A DNA stretch of 64,000 nt, taken from positions 28,725,385 through 28,789,384 of the forward strand of contig CM065710.1 in assembly GCA_017654935.2 (NCBI GenBank), in the 5' to 3' direction. The position numbers and the translations under genes were made by a program. Source of the stretch: Phymorhynchus buccinoides. Taxonomy: Eukaryota > Mollusca > Gastropoda > Neogastropoda > Raphitomidae. Numbering within the stretch: position 1 is the stretch's first letter; each line of letters begins with the position of its first letter. This document shows, one piece after another, positions 1 to 61,945 of this stretch. The notes below the pieces were generated by a model, which saw nothing but the letters and a program-made list of their open reading frames with translations, was not told the origin of the DNA and did not search any database.

Positions 1-675
1 GGGCTAGACCACCGTCTAGTCGATCTTCATAGCTGGTCAGTTTCACCTGTTGCGGTCAAACCACAGGTCAGAATTATAATGTGTAATCAGAGAGCTAGAC
101 CACCATCCAGTCGATCTTCATAGCTGGTCAGCTTTACCTGTTGCGGTCAAACCACAGGTCAGAATTATAATAATAATGTGTAATCAGAGGGCTAGACCAC
201 CATCCAGTCGATCTTCATAGCTGGTCAGCTTTACCTGTTGCGGTCAAACCACAGGTCAGAATTATAATAATAATGTGTAATCAGAGAGCTAGACCACCAT
301 CCAGTCGATCTTCATAGCTGGTCAGCTTTACCTGTTGCGGTCAAACCACAGGTCAGAATTATAATAATAATGTGTAATCAGAGAGCTAGACCACCATCCA
401 GTCGATCTTCATAGCTGGTCAGCTTTACCTGTTGCGGTCAAACCACAGGTCAGAATTATAATAATAATGTGTAATCAGAGGGCTAGACCACCGTCCAGTC
501 GATCTTCATAGCTGGTCAGTTTCACCTGTAGCGGTCAAACCACAGGTCAGAATTATAATAATAATGTGTAATCAGAGAGCTAGACCACCATCCAGTCGAT
601 CTTCATAGCTGGTCAGTTTCACCTGTAGCGGTCAAACCACAGGTCAGAATTATAATAATAATAATAATGTGTAAT
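1..675. repeat. 97-bp tandem satellite, about 7 copies
   Basis: The motif gctagaccacc recurs at about 3, 93, 190, 288, 385, 482 and 579, giving a period of 90-98 bp with high identity. Each unit contains ggtcaaaccacaggtcag and an AT-rich end with a variable number of ATA/ATT triplets. The array is cut by the window edge. It lies in the CEP152 intron downstream of exon 10. No coding potential is seen. Confidence 0.95.
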
Positions 676-960
676 CCATGGGTGCTCCTGGGAAATTTCA
701 AAAATCGTGCAAGGGGGCGGCCCCGGCGGAGTGCAGGAGCAGCGCACACACACACATTTACTGCTTTTTTTTCACCCCTCTAGACTAGTACAAGTGCTAC
801 ATTCCTTTGAATATAAAAAATGCTTATAATAGGTCCTTTGCATTGTACAAGTTTGTGTGTGTGTAAGAAAATCGTTGCTTCTCAAATTCTCATCATCCGG
901 CGACGCCAGCTCTAGGCAATTTAAAAATCCTGCAAGAAGGAGCATCCATGCATCTCTGTA
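676..960. repeat. Dispersed repeat, copy 1 (second copy near 46085)
   Basis: The stretch starting catgggtgctcctgggaaat, through the ggggcggccccggc block and a CA run, to tctaggcaatttaaaaatcc is found again at about 46085-46300 and 46616-46690. The second copy is split by an inserted SINE. No ORF is visible. The family is unclassified; it could be a non-autonomous DNA element or a LINE 3' piece. Confidence 0.7.
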
Positions 961-988
961 TAAATTAAAGTAGTAGTAGTAGTAGTAC

Positions 989-25072
<24,084 letters not shown>

Positions 25073-25579
25073 GACGGTGGCGGCGGCGCCACCACCATCG
25101 GCTAGTTACCTCCCCTGCCTCGCTGAGTGATAGGATTCCACACACGATCGCACCACGCGTTGCCCTCTTAGCCTTCGTGTCTTGTCATATGAAATGAAGT
25201 CCCCACGACGCCTCCTAGTCCCATGCATTTATCTGTGAACAAAATTGTCAGTGACAGTGACGCTGTTATATCAAAATCAAATGGGCTTATGTGTGTGTGT
25301 GCGTGTGTGCGTGCGTGTGCGTACGCGCGAACACACACACATACACGCAAATATAAGTTTGTGTGACTGTGCTTGTGTGTATTTCAGTAAGGAATCAAGC
25401 TACGTGTATTAATCATGATTGATATGAAGTCTAAACTTCTCGGGGGCCCACGGTCAATCACTCAATGAGCTGACCTTTCTGGCTCCTTTTGACATACAGC
25501 TGTGCGCAGTAACCATGCATCATTTGATTGGATGACGGCAGGCGGACACTTCGGTCACTTAAAAGGTGTTTAATGAAAA

Positions 25580-25612
25580 CTAACCCTAACCCAACCCTAA
25601 CCCTATTCCTTA
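25580..25612. repeat. Interstitial telomere-like (TAACCC)n
   Basis: ctaaccctaacccaaccc then taaccctatt: about four imperfect copies of the animal telomere hexamer in CCCTAA orientation. Confidence 0.75.
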
Positions 25613-26189
25613 CCCGAGAAAGGCAAAAAGTTGTTTTACTGAGACCTGAGTATATATATGCAATGAGGAATGTTTAGTGGGGACAGTAGCCAGTAACATC
25701 GACCTCAGTGGAGAGCTTCAGGTTCCCGATTATAAACAGCGCCCCCCCCCCCCCCCTCTCCTTCCTCCATCCCACCCCAATCGCATCCCCCCGTTGACCC
25801 TGCCCCACTCATTCCCTTCCAGTATTCTCCAATCCTACTTCCAACCTGTCCCATCTTTCCCCCAGCTATTCAAGCCGATCATCCAGGCGGCCAAGGAAAT
25901 TATCAGTGTACAAACTACAATGACATCTTCTTTACTACATCAGTACATGACCGAAGTCCCCATTTACTATGCACAACAGAAACATCACTTTCAAAGAATG
26001 ATGGTGAATGTCATCTGCAAGAAGAAGAAGAAGAAGAAGAAGAAGAAGAAGCAAAGCTTTTACCTTTGCAAGTGACGAAAATAGCAGCTTTCAGCCAGAC
26101 AATCAAATCAAATTGATGTATCATTGTATCATTATGGTTACTGCGCACAGTCTCCTTTTGAAAAATAAAGACACTGATTGACTGAAAAC

Positions 26190-27010
26190 TTACGAGTAGT
26201 AGTAGTACTACTAGTAGTAGTACTAGTAGTAGTAGATCATAGGGACAAAATAAGCCGTCAAGCTTTTTAGAGAGTCCCGTCTTTTTACAATCAGTATTAC
26301 AACATGTATACATTGTATGTTACATTGTATGATACAAGTACTGGTCAAGGTTTATTGTGGTCAAATTTTCCTAAAATTTGCTACTCAACAAAGCTTCTAA
26401 ATAAATTTAAATACTTTGGAGATTTGTCGAGACGATTTTTGAACAAGTTACTTAGTTAGTATTAGGTGCACATTTTAATTCGTTAGTTAATTCATTCCAA
26501 TTGTTAGCAACTCTATTGCTGAAGCAATTTTTCCTTATGTTAGTGTTGAAACGTTTAATAAAGACCTTGCCGTAAGGCTTTCTAGTCACACTGTATTGTG
26601 GTTCACTAAAGAATTTCCCCCAAGATAAATCTACATGACCATTAAATATCTTATAGTTATACGCTTCTAGATAGGTAGGTAGGTAGGTAGGTAGGGACAA
26701 AACAAGCCGTAAAGCTTTTTCAAACAGTCCCATCTTTTATGATTTTTCTGGTAAATGTATCTTTTTGGTCAAGGTTGATGCGGCATAAATTTTCCTCATA
26801 AATCATTATTCGTCATAGCTTCTAAAAACTTCTAAAAATTTTGGTAATGTATCCAGACGATTTTTAAACATATTAGTATGAGGACTGAGGTGCACATTTT
26901 ACGTCAGTAGGCAATTCGTTCCACATGTTAGTAATTCTGTTATAACTAATATAACTAGTATAAGATCTCCTCTTAATCTTATTCTCCTGCCTTTCAAACG
27001 AGCAAACAGT
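26190..27010 (-). pseudogene. Cluster of three LINE ORF2 3'-end copies
   Basis: On the minus strand the middle copy (26733-26452) reads EAYNYKIFNGHVDLSWGKFF, VTRKPYGKVFI, RFNTNIRKNCFSNRV and ANNWNELTNELK. This is the terminal signature of CR1/L2-like ORF2 (YKI-x-NG … R-x-FFSNRV-x-x-WN-x-L). Similar but more decayed copies flank it (about 26221-26460 and 26740-27010), recognisable by gacaaaa(t/c)aagccgt-like starts and acgattttt-aac motifs. (GTA)n and (GGTA)n tracts separate them. Confidence 0.75.
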
Positions 27011-27602
27011 AGGCCTACAGTCTGTGTACAGAACACTCATGAAAACAGGACATGCCCAGATCTACAACAGAAAACAGGAAGTGGCACAGAAAATGAGTAA
27101 AAGTTTTCAAACTGAACAGGCAAATCCTACAAAACTAGCAAAGCTGAGCGGTTTACAGTTTTCTTGTTGTCTGGAGAAAAAGCTAATTTATTCTGTTTTA
27201 AATAAGCGTTATAAGCTTTCCTACTTACATCTCGCCTCTCCCGATCACTCTCCTTTGCAAGCAACTTTCTACTGATCTAGTTTGAAGTCTGCTGTGTTAC
27301 GTTCTAACAAGTCATAATTTTCTAAAAGCATGTCACAGCATGATTATGCTAACGCCCAGACAAGCCGATTTCACGTCCTAGATTTTACATGGGCCGATCA
27401 TTGACCATCTCAAATTAAAACAGCTGTGAAAATTGGATCAGCTGTTTAATTAATCTACATACTAATCAAACCAAACCTGATTCTCAAATCAAGTTGATTG
27501 AATCCGAACATAGTCGTCAACCACATTGCGTTTGTTTTGAAGACACCGCCATTTTGAAAGATTTTCTATCTTTTTAGTGCAATTTGTAGATGTTTACTTC
27601 TG

Positions 27603-27950
<348 letters not shown>

Positions 27951-27954
27951 CACA

Positions 27955-28852
<898 letters not shown>

Positions 28853-28969
28853 ACATATTAATGTATACAGTAACACACACACACACTCACAGTGACACAC
28901 ACACAAATACATGCACTAACTCCAACCACACATGTACACACACATACACACAAGAATCCCCACCCACCC

Positions 28970-29790
28970 ACTGTACCCATGTTCGAACTCCCCTGTACCC
29001 AGGTTCGAACTCCCCTGTACCCAGGTTCGAACTCCCCTGTTCCCAGGTTCGAACTCCCTTGTACCCAGGTTCGAACTCCCCTGTACCCAGGTTCGAACTC
29101 CCCTGTTCCCAGGTTCGAACTCCCCTGTACCCAGTTTCGAACTCCCCTGTTCCCAGGTTCGAACTCCCCTGTACCCAGGTTCGAACTCCCCTGTACCCAG
29201 GTTCGAACTCCCCTGTATCCAGGTTCGAACTCCCCTGTACCCAGGTTCGAACTCCCCTGTACCCAGGTTCGAACTCCCCTGTACCCAGGTTCGAACTCCC
29301 CTGTACCCAGGTTCGAACTCCCCTGTACCCAGGTTCGAACTCCCCTGTACCCAGGTTCGAACTCCCCTGTACCCAGGTTCGAACTCCCCTGTACCCAGGT
29401 TCGAACTCCCCTGTACCCAGGTTCGAACTCCCCTATACCCAGGTTCGAACTCCCCTGTACCCAGGTTCGAACTCCCCTGTTCCCAGGTTCGAACTCCCCT
29501 GTACCCAGGTCGAACTCCCCTGTACCCAGGTTCGAACTCCTCTGTACCCATGGTCGAACTCCCCTGTACCCATGGTCGACCTCCCCTGTACCCAGGTTCA
29601 AACTCCCCTGTACCCAGGTTCGAACTCCCCTGTACCCAGGTTCGAACTCCCCTGTACCCATGGTCGAACTCCCCTATACCCAGGTTCGAACTCCCCTGTA
29701 CTCCCCTGTACCCAGGTTCGAACTCCCCTGTACCCATGGTCGAACTCCCATGTACCCAGGTCCGAACTCCCCTGTACCCAGGTTCCACTG
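28970..29790 (-). repeat. 22-bp minisatellite made of SINE B-box sequence, ~37 copies
   Basis: The minus-strand unit is gagttcgaacctgggtacag plus gg, exactly the B-box segment of the tRNA SINEs at 10380 and 60470 (gagttcgaacctgggtacag). Variants swap tac for ttc or cat. Frames reading ELPCTQVRTPLYPGSNSPV and its reverse are products of the 22-mer, not genes. The array ends 20 bp before the SAC3D1 exon 1 acceptor. Confidence 0.93.
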
Positions 29791-29810
29791 TATTTGTTTA
29801 TCATTTCCAG

Positions 29811-54085
<24,275 letters not shown>

Positions 54086-54092
<7 letters not shown>

Positions 54093-54161
54093 CTCACTGT
54101 GAACCCTAGTTCGAACCTGGGTCCAGCGGAGTTTTCCTCTCACTCTGCACTAGGCCTTATG

Positions 54162-54192
<31 letters not shown>

Positions 54193-54750
54193 CGTGTGCC
54201 CATGCATTTAGCTCACTGTAAACCCGAGTTCGAACCTGGGTACAGCAGAATTTTCCTCTCACTCTGAAACTAGGCCTAAGGCCGTGTACACACATAAGCA
54301 GATATTCCATGCGGAAACCCGTGCACAATCCATAAATAAGTGAAACAAAGAAGGGAAAAGATTTGCGCACGTGTCCGAATTTCCCCTATATGCGTACATT
54401 TTTATCCTTCTTTCTTCCACTTATTTAAGGTTTTCTGCACGGAACTTAACGTGTCTAATGTGAATTCGGCCTTATGGTCTGAACGTGGAGTCTTTCGGAT
54501 GAGACCAAGGTCCCGTGTGCCCATGCATTTAGCACACGTTAAACCCAGTGGCAACGAAGAAGTTGTCATTAGGTCAAAATTTACCACCACCCCTTTCCTT
54601 CCTCATCAGTCACACAAAAAACGTATGCAAATATATATTTTTTAAATTGGGTGGCGCGCCTCTGGCTGTGATGCGCTCTCCAGGTGGGAGCAACCCGAAT
54701 TTCACAGAGACGCCTCCGTGACTATAAAGGACCAAATACCGAATACCACT
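54086..54750 (+). mobile_element. tRNA SINE, partially duplicated head, interrupted by a MITE
   Basis: Two head monomers (B boxes near 54109 and 54230), then the 54279-54472 MITE, then the SINE body (tctgaacgtggagtctttcg, gttaaacccagtggcaacga) and tail with hairpin cacagagacgcctccgtg. Confidence 0.8.
54279..54472. mobile_element. AGGCCG-ended MITE inserted in SINE, TA TSD
   Basis: ta|aggccgtgtacacacataag … aatgtgaattcggcct|ta. SINE sequence (ctaggcc … tatggtctgaacgtgg) resumes across it. A partial relative is at 61620-61735. Confidence 0.8.
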
Positions 54751-54837
54751 CAGCACCACAAATATGTCCCATATGTGCCTACCCGGGTCGAAAGGACGTA
54801 AAACACCAAAATTCATTCAGTAAAATTACAAATTCTG

Positions 54838-54965
54838 ATCGCTTCTCGGCCTTTTGGCTAAGACAGTGATTCAGGAACATAAATTTTTGTTTATACCCTG
54901 GTTGGTTTGTTCAGCCCGTCGTACATGGCGAAAGCCGATACGCGACGTTAAACTGAACTTCCATC
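54838..54965 (+). mobile_element. U2 snRNA-headed SINE-like retroposon
   Basis: atcgcttctcggccttttgg then ctaaga reproduces the first 26 nt of U2 snRNA as recalled, then diverges. The end acatggcgaaagccgatacg, cgacgttaaactgaac and a (CATC)n tail looks like a SINE/LINE 3' end. The piece immediately upstream (cccatatgtgcctacccggg, aggacgtaaaacacc) is the tail of another retroposon. It is not a functional U2 gene: the branch-site and Sm regions are absent. Confidence 0.7.
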
Positions 54966-55409
54966 CATCCACCACTCAGCACTGGCTGGTTGCGTCCCCT
55001 TACAGCCGTTAGGTTCGAAAACACATCACCACAAACAAAATTATGTAAAATTAGGGACCAGTATTTTCAGAGAAGATGACCAACATCATGCACTGAACGA
55101 TGGTAAAATATCAGATTCCGTACCTTCGTCGTTTTGTCTCCCGTTGACGAAAACAGCTTACACATAAAAAGAAGGACATTTCACATTCCGATCTTTGAAC
55201 CCCACCACCACCACCCCCTTCCCTCCCTCACAGCTAAACCTGAAAGTAAAGCCTGCAAAGGTTGGTTGATTTCAAGAGAATTAAGGACAAAGCAAACTGA
55301 AAAATAGATTACGATGTGGCTCTTGAAAGCCGGTTACACGCAGGAACCTCGTGAAAACTCATGAGCTGAATCCGGCTCATTCGTCATGAATGAGTTAAGA
55401 GTAAAAATA

Positions 55410-55640
55410 GGAAAGTTAGGTGGTGTTCTGAAGAGGCTCCACTGAACTCCACCGAAGTGACTCAGCAGCAGTGCAGTGTCTCCTCGGTTGGTTGCCTCCT
55501 GACTGTCTAACATAGATTCGCTCCCCTTGAACTGCTGGTCTTGGATTCTGCGACCTGAGCAAGCCGGGGTGTGGCTGTGAATTGGGATTCGGGATGATCG
55601 GCGTGGGAGCAACGCCTCTGTACGGCCCAGAAGATGGGAC
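55410..55640 (-). mobile_element. Unclassified dispersed element, copy 3 (partial)
   Basis: ctccactgaactccaccgaa to ttgggattcgggatga matches 10790-11240 inverted. It is directly followed by the 55645 repeat. Confidence 0.75.
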
Positions 55641-55644
55641 AGCA

Positions 55645-56040
55645 TTTTTGTTTGTGGCTCAAGCCACAAACCTATAACTCACTTTGTCGGTCGGTCGGTC
55701 GGTCTGTCGTCCAAAATTGTCGCACATTTTGACAAAATTGTCGCACTTCAAATCGAGGCTACACTTCTGGCCGCTCTTTAAAATGATGTATTTTAAAAGC
55801 GTACAAAATAATAAACATATGTAATACAGACACTACAACAGACACGACGAGTATGCGGTGCTTCTTTTGATGAGTATAAGTAGGATACATAGTTTTAAAT
55901 GTTTTCCAAAAGATATAAAAAGTTACGAAATGGTGCAGAGATAACATTCTGGTTTACAGATTAAAATTATTGAAAAGCCAGGGGAGGTTACTCATGATTG
56001 GAGTGGTAAAAATAGACCGCATGCCACAAACTATTGCGAT
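55645..56040. repeat. ~360-bp duplicate, copy 2
   Basis: Near-identical to 43434-43800, with an extra internal tgtcgcacattttgacaaaat segment. Confidence 0.85.
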
Positions 56041-57540
56041 TTCGCGCTTGTTTTTAAACTAGGAAAGACAAACACCTAATAAGAGTTGAAATACGGTCTA
56101 TGTGCCTTATGCGTTCTTTTAGCGTTAAATTAAATTAAATTAAAATCCGATTACTGTCCTGAATGGGCATTTTTTGTCTTCCACTGCACATATAATATAC
56201 TCATGCAGCACATAAAGCTTGACATAAAAACAAATGAAGATGGCACGTGAATGCATAAAATGTAGACTAGAAACACATGTATGTATGTCTGTCATTTCCG
56301 ACCATGACTTATGCCAGATAGCAGAGGGGGCAGATGCTATTCCGGCGGGTTGGATGCAACTTTTTCCTGGAAAACAAGGATTTCCTGTTTTTGAATTTTG
56401 CCAGAAAAGGAAGTTCTTGTTTTTAGAACTTGTCAAAACAAGGTCTTTGTGTGTCTACTGTATTTTTCAGACACTTTAAAATAAGCATTTGTATAAATTG
56501 TGGGAAAAGCAAACTGAAACACCTTCATAAATCAATTGGTCCAGCCTGGATACTACGAAAAGCCTATGGCCAACTGTAATATATTGTCAATACCACCAGA
56601 CAGTTTTTAAAAAAAATCATTAAGTTCAAACTCTCATTTGCGCTCTCCCAATTTCCGTCGAGTTTATAGCCTTCATAGGCTTTTTCGACATACGAATCCA
56701 GATCCAGATCATACCCCGGCCTTTCAGGGTTTTTTTTTCATTTTGTGTAGTTGCACCCATGGATACAAGTGTGATTATATGTGCCATCTTTTATGAGTGA
56801 ATGCGTGTGTGGGTGTTGGGGGGTATGGTGGCAATATTTCAACTACAAGTGTGAATATTTTGTACCAAATGATTGTGAACATGGGCATGTTTTGGTTGCT
56901 GTATAAAAGTGAATATTTTGTACCAAATGATTTTGTACATGGGCATGTTTTGCTTGCTATATAAAAGTGAATATTTTGTACCAAATTATTGTGTACATGG
57001 GCATGTTTTGCTTGCTAAAGTGTGAATATTTGTACATAATGTCTTGTGTGTGTTGTGATGGTTAAAGCATTGCAAAATGTTATGGTACATGTCACGTATC
57101 AATTACAAATTAATTGTCTGCGACGAATGTGCTTCAGTTGCAATATTCCAAGCATAAATGATTGTAAAATGACCATGCATGAATGAGGTTTTGTTGCAAA
57201 AATACAACAATAAATGCATAGATGATGATAGATCTACAAGAGAGGATGTGCATGAATGCTGCTTTAGTTGCAACATTACTTGCATGAACATTACAGTAGC
57301 ATGGTTTTACACTGATTTCAGTATTTTTAATTTTTACCAGAAACTGAACTTCAGGTTGTTTTTTTAATTCATCAACAAAACCAAAAAAACATAAAAATGA
57401 CCACAAGCGATTTGGTGGCGTTTTGAACTTGGTTGTTCAATCTTGGAAGTGTACAAAGGAAAATGTAATCATTTTACAAGGCTTATCGCACTCAAACTGT
57501 CTCTGTCTACCATTTTAACAGTATCTCTCTCTCTTAAGTT
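56041..57540. other. AT-rich stretch with a small local triplication
   Basis: gtgaatattttgtaccaaat … catgggcatgttttg occurs three times at 56850-57010. No gene recognised. Confidence 0.55.
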
Positions 57541-57824
57541 GCCCCTCTGAATTGTCCGACGGGGCTCTGCCCATGTACCCTGCCGGGGCCATGGGTCCTT
57601 GGACCCCTGCCTTTCAGGTTATTTTTCATTTTGGGGAGTTGCATCCGTGCAGTAGTTTTCGGACTAATAAGACCCCCCCCTCCCAATTTTATACAATATT
57701 TGATTTTGTTGCTATACTTTCTTACTATTTCATCAGTCATATTATAAGGCGCAGGGTCTCTGTCGGGGGGTGGGGGAGTATCACCTTATAGTCCAAAAAA
57801 TGTGGTATATTGTTTGTCAGAGTA

Positions 57825-58135
57825 TCTTCCTCTTCTGCGTTCCCAGGCCATACAGCCATAATGGGTGAGGTACGTATGTGTCTGATTTTCAGTTTTCACT
57901 GGTCTCCCCACTGCGTACAGTCGACACCTTCCGATTTTGGAGGAGCTCTAAGATTGGAAGATGTTTTTTTGAAAAAAGGCAGGAGAATGGGCCAATAAGT
58001 CAGAAAGATAGATGATAGAAAGCAAAGGGAAAAGGCAGAGTCAAAGAGTGAAAGACAAGAGGACGTTACAAGTACAGAACTTCCAGAATGTGGGGGAACT
58101 ATTTTACGAAAGACCCCCCTGTATCCCCACGGGGA
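57825..58135 (-). mobile_element. SINE with alternate tail, near full length
   Basis: Plus-sense gcgttcccaggccatacagc … cttccagaatgtgggggaac … tatccccacggggagatac. It is the fullest copy of the second tail type; its minus-strand 5' end is the palindrome gtatctccccgtggggatac. Confidence 0.8.
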
Positions 58136-58199
58136 GATACTCATTGAGTAGGGAGCGCAACTCTGTCAGTGTCTGGACGACGCCTCGCAACTTCGTGTA

Positions 58200-58343
58200 C
58201 AGTGGAACCTCCCTTATAAGACCTTCAAAAAACATCCAAAATGAGGTCTTATAAGGGAGGTAATTTTAATTCTTACAAAGAAGGGCAATGTCTCAGAGAA
58301 GCAGGTCTCATGTGGGAGGGAGTCTTTAAGGGAGGTTCCACTG
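58200..58343. mobile_element. Pogo-like MITE, 144 bp, TA TSD
   Basis: ta|cagtggaacctccctt … taagggaggttccactg|ta. Confidence 0.88.
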
Positions 58344-58815
58344 TATTCTTTTTAATCTGCTGCACATGCTGGAAAAGAAAATCTTCCATTTTAAAATTGT
58401 CTTTTAATGGACAATAAAGTTTTTTTTAATTGAATTGAATGGAGGGGGTGGGGTTGTCCAGCTCCCCGTATGGAGGCACGAGGCATCCACCCACTGCCCC
58501 ATGTCAGAGTATAAGGCGCAGGGGTCTGAGTCTAGGGAAGAAAAGTATCGCTTTTATAGTCGGTAAGATACGGTACATGTTACAAGATGATGTTTGGGCA
58601 TGGATGGAATACGTTTTGTATGCAATATTAACCTCTTCACTGCCCTGTCCCGGATACTTCCGTCAACTTCCGGTAACCTATAAACTGTCCCATCACGAAA
58701 TATCCTTCAGGGTTATTCTAAGAGTTTCCCTTTTTCTATACATATGCTTTTCGCAGCATGTGAGAGTGTTCTCAAATGATAGTATATTCAATTTCTTTAA
58801 AATAAACAAAAAGTA

Positions 58816-59211
58816 CAATGGAATCTCCCTTACAAGACCTTCAAAAAATCATCCAAATGAGGTCTTATAGGCCTCTGCAACTAGGGTTATTAACGCCCTT
58901 GACAGTGAGAGTGATGCTCTTGCTGGTCAGTACTGACAAGGGCATTCACTTGCGAAAGGCAGCCATTTAGTGGCATCAAATAGGGTTATTGGCAAGAGTT
59001 ATCCCCCTGTTTGGTCAGTACTGAACCATCTTCCCCCACCCACCAAGGGCATTCACTCTTGCAAAAGGTGTTCGTTGCAGACCCCAATAAGGGAGGGGTC
59101 TTATAAGAGAGGTAATTTTAATACTTTAAAATAAGGGCAATGTCTCAGAGAAATAGGTCTTATATGGGAGGGAGTCTTATAATGGGAGGTCTTATAAGGG
59201 AGGTTCCACTG
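58816..59211. mobile_element. Pogo-like MITE with nested MITE
   Basis: ta|caatggaatctcccttacaa … gggaggttccactg|ta, interrupted at 58870-59087. Confidence 0.85.
58870..59087. mobile_element. GGGGTCTGCAAC MITE, copy 3, nested
   Basis: TA on both sides; ggcctctgcaactagggtta … ggtgttcgttgcagacccca a. Inverted relative to 1521-1740. Confidence 0.82.
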
Positions 59212-59419
59212 TATAGGTTATATGCACTTATTTAGAAATGTTTGCGATAACTCCGCAACCTAAAATGGCTTGGCAAATAGTTGCCTCAGAACCAGAAATG
59301 GTCTTGGCAGTGAAGGGGTTATATCATAATATACTTGAATGTGTGTACAAAATGATCTGTGTGTGAATGAGTTTTCTTTTGCATTTGTACAAGCGGAAAA
59401 AGTATGTGTATAAAGTTAA

Positions 59420-59946
59420 AGGGGCACCCTGACGGATGAGTTTTTGTAAGAAACACGTAGAGATCGCCAGGAAAACACCCTTTATAGAGATTGCAACACT
59501 CACTTTGCTCTGGTTTCTTAGAAAACAAACCGTCGAATCGGCGATTCCTCCTTGGCGGCGGTGCTGGAAGTCAAATTCTTTCACCCAAAGAGAAGGTGTG
59601 TGCCAGCAAATTGTTTGCACAAAATTTTCGCAATACAAGCCTTTTTATTTTTTTTTCAAATTTATTTTATACAGTTTATCTAAAGGAGTTTCGCTCACAA
59701 CAAAGGAAATAGCTCCTTTTTTTTTTTTTACTGCACTACAAAAAAAGAAAACGCTTCAACCACAATGAGTGACCTCCACCCACCCCATCCAAAATGGGTA
59801 CTCTCTCCGGCATCTCCGCCAAGGAGAAATCGCAGTTTTGACGGTTTGATTTATAGGAAACCAGAGTGTTCCTATCCTTGAAAAGGCTGTCTTTCTGATG
59901 ATCTTGATGTGTTTCTTGCAAAAAATTCATCCGTCAGGGTCCACCT
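59420..59946. mobile_element. TTAA-flanked MITE, copy B
   Basis: ttaa|aggggcaccctgacggat … atccgtcagggtccacct|ttaa. It lacks the nested insertion of copy A. Confidence 0.88.
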
Positions 59947-60424
59947 TTAAGGAATGAGTGGGGGGAAAAGTTGTCAAAATTTAAAAAAAATAAAAGTGTT
60001 TGATCTGACATCTATCTGATGTGGTTGTTCTAAGTTTATGTTGAAGTTTATGTGAGAAAGGGGGTGGTGGTGATGATGATCGTTAAGATACACACACACA
60101 TGCGCTGCACGCGCATACACACGCACACAACATGCCTACTTTATTGTTCATCTATGAAATAGAAACACCCGGAGGTGCTAATGGGACCCAGAGAAACTAA
60201 ACGAAACAAAAAATAATAAAACTGTTTTAACAACCTGGTTGAAACCCCCTTTCCCAATTGCATAATCCGCCCCTTCAAACCCACACAAGCGCACACATAA
60301 ACAAAAAGCATACACACATGTACATGAAAATAGCAGCATCTAGCCTAGGCCATTTGCACACATTCCATCGTACAATCACGCACGCACAAACGTACATGGT
60401 GCACATGTGTAGAGCGTAGGTGTA

Positions 60425-60805
60425 GAGTGGCACAGTGATATCGCGTTCGCTTCGTGTCAAGTAAACCCGAGTTCGAACCTGGGTACAGGGGATTTTTTCC
60501 TCTCATTCTGCACTAGGCCTTAACGGTCTGAACGTGGAGTCTTTCGGATGAGACGATAAACCAAGGTCCCGTGTGCCCATGCACTTAGCATACGTTAAAC
60601 CCAGTGGCAACGAAAAAGTTGTCATTTGGTCAAAATTTACCCCCCCCCCCCCCCCCCTCATCGGTGACATAAATCGCATGCCCCAAAAAAAAATCCAAAA
60701 AAAAAAATAATTGGCCTCTGGCTGCGACGCGCTCTCCAGGTGGGAGCAACCCGAATTTCACAGAGACGCCTCTGTGACTATAAAGTACCTAATACCTAAT
60801 ACCAC
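60425..60805 (+). mobile_element. tRNA-derived SINE, second near-full copy
   Basis: A box tggcacagtga, B box gagttcgaacctgg, body as at 10325, poly-C run, hairpin cacagagacgcctctgtg, and tacctaatacctaat tail. Confidence 0.9.
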
Positions 60806-60979
60806 ATAGAAAATCTGTTAGCTTGCACAGCATATGAGATGTGCATATGTGCACAAACTCGCGTGCATTTGCACACGCATTTAGACCTAGGGCTTACACG
60901 CATGGTCCCTATATGCACATTCTCTCTCTTGATCTCGATTTCTCTCTCTCTCTTGATCTCCATCTCTCTCTTTGTTTAA

Positions 60980-61205
60980 AACCCTTTCATCGCCACTGTC
61001 GCCTCTTGGCACCACAATGATTTAACACCCATGAGGCATCAAATGAGGGTCTGTTATCCAGTGAACTTATGTTCTTAATTTTGGGAGGCAAGAATAGGCA
61101 TGTCACAAAGGAAACCCCAATATTGCAGACGAAATCTTTTCTCTACCCAGGTAAGTTTAATGGAAAGTTTTGGCTAAAAAATGGCTGGCATTGAAAGGGT
61201 TGAAC
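60980..61205. mobile_element. AACCCTTT-ended repeat
   Basis: aaccctttcatcgcca … tggcattgaaagggtt inverted ends; related to 44119-44400. Confidence 0.55.
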
Positions 61206-61945
61206 TTACTATGCAACCATCTGAAAACAAGTCTGTGGTTTGGGGTTTGGCTGTGCTTTTAGACAAAACATTCAAGGTTTGTTATTTGAATATGCTTGTA
61301 TGAAATTGTGTGTATGTCCATGTGCAAAACAGCTTTGTTGAGTAAAATGTTTTGTAGAACTTGTTTGTGCGCATCCACGCAGTGTGAAATCATATTTGTC
61401 CTAAAATATTCTGTAATCACTCCAAATGAAAAATTGTTCAGTGATCGGCAGGCTACAACGTTCCACTTTTCATCCAGCTGAAAAATCATTTTGTGTTCTG
61501 TTCTTTTTCTTCCTTCAGTCCTTTTCTTACTTTAGGCTACTTTTTTTCTTCTTCTTTTTGTCGGGGGGGGGGGGGGGGACAAATGCCGGCCATGGCCGGG
61601 CCGCTTGCTACGTCCTTGAAGGATGACTATCGTGCGGAAATACCATGCGCACTCCGTAAATAGTGGAAGAAAGAAGGATACAAATTTAAGGGGAAATTCG
61701 AACACGTGCGCAAATCCTTTCCCTTCTTTCTTTTAGTCTTTTTAGTCTGAAAAGAACGTGTATTTTAGTAAGAGTTTTGTTTCGTTTGTTTGTGTTTTGG
61801 GGGGGCTTTTTTCTTTTCTTTTCCAGACAGTGCGTTTTTAGTAGACTGCGGGGTGGATACAGCGGTGGACTGGGACCATCATAAAAAATAAAAGTCCGTC
61901 GAACGTGACTTCCGTTATACCCTCGTCTGCCATTTATCCAACAAC

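Noticed and set aside
25677..26075. Plus-strand 132-codon frame with Pro-rich start and Lys run
   Set aside because: Depends on poly-C and (AAG)n tracts; the middle is not recognisable and has no splice support. Possible but unsupported as a SAC3D1 upstream exon.
28970..29790. CRISPR-like direct repeat array
   Set aside because: No unique spacers; contiguous 22-mers in a eukaryotic intron-rich context.
54838..54863. Functional U2 snRNA gene
   Set aside because: Only the first 26 nt match; branch-recognition and Sm-site regions are missing.
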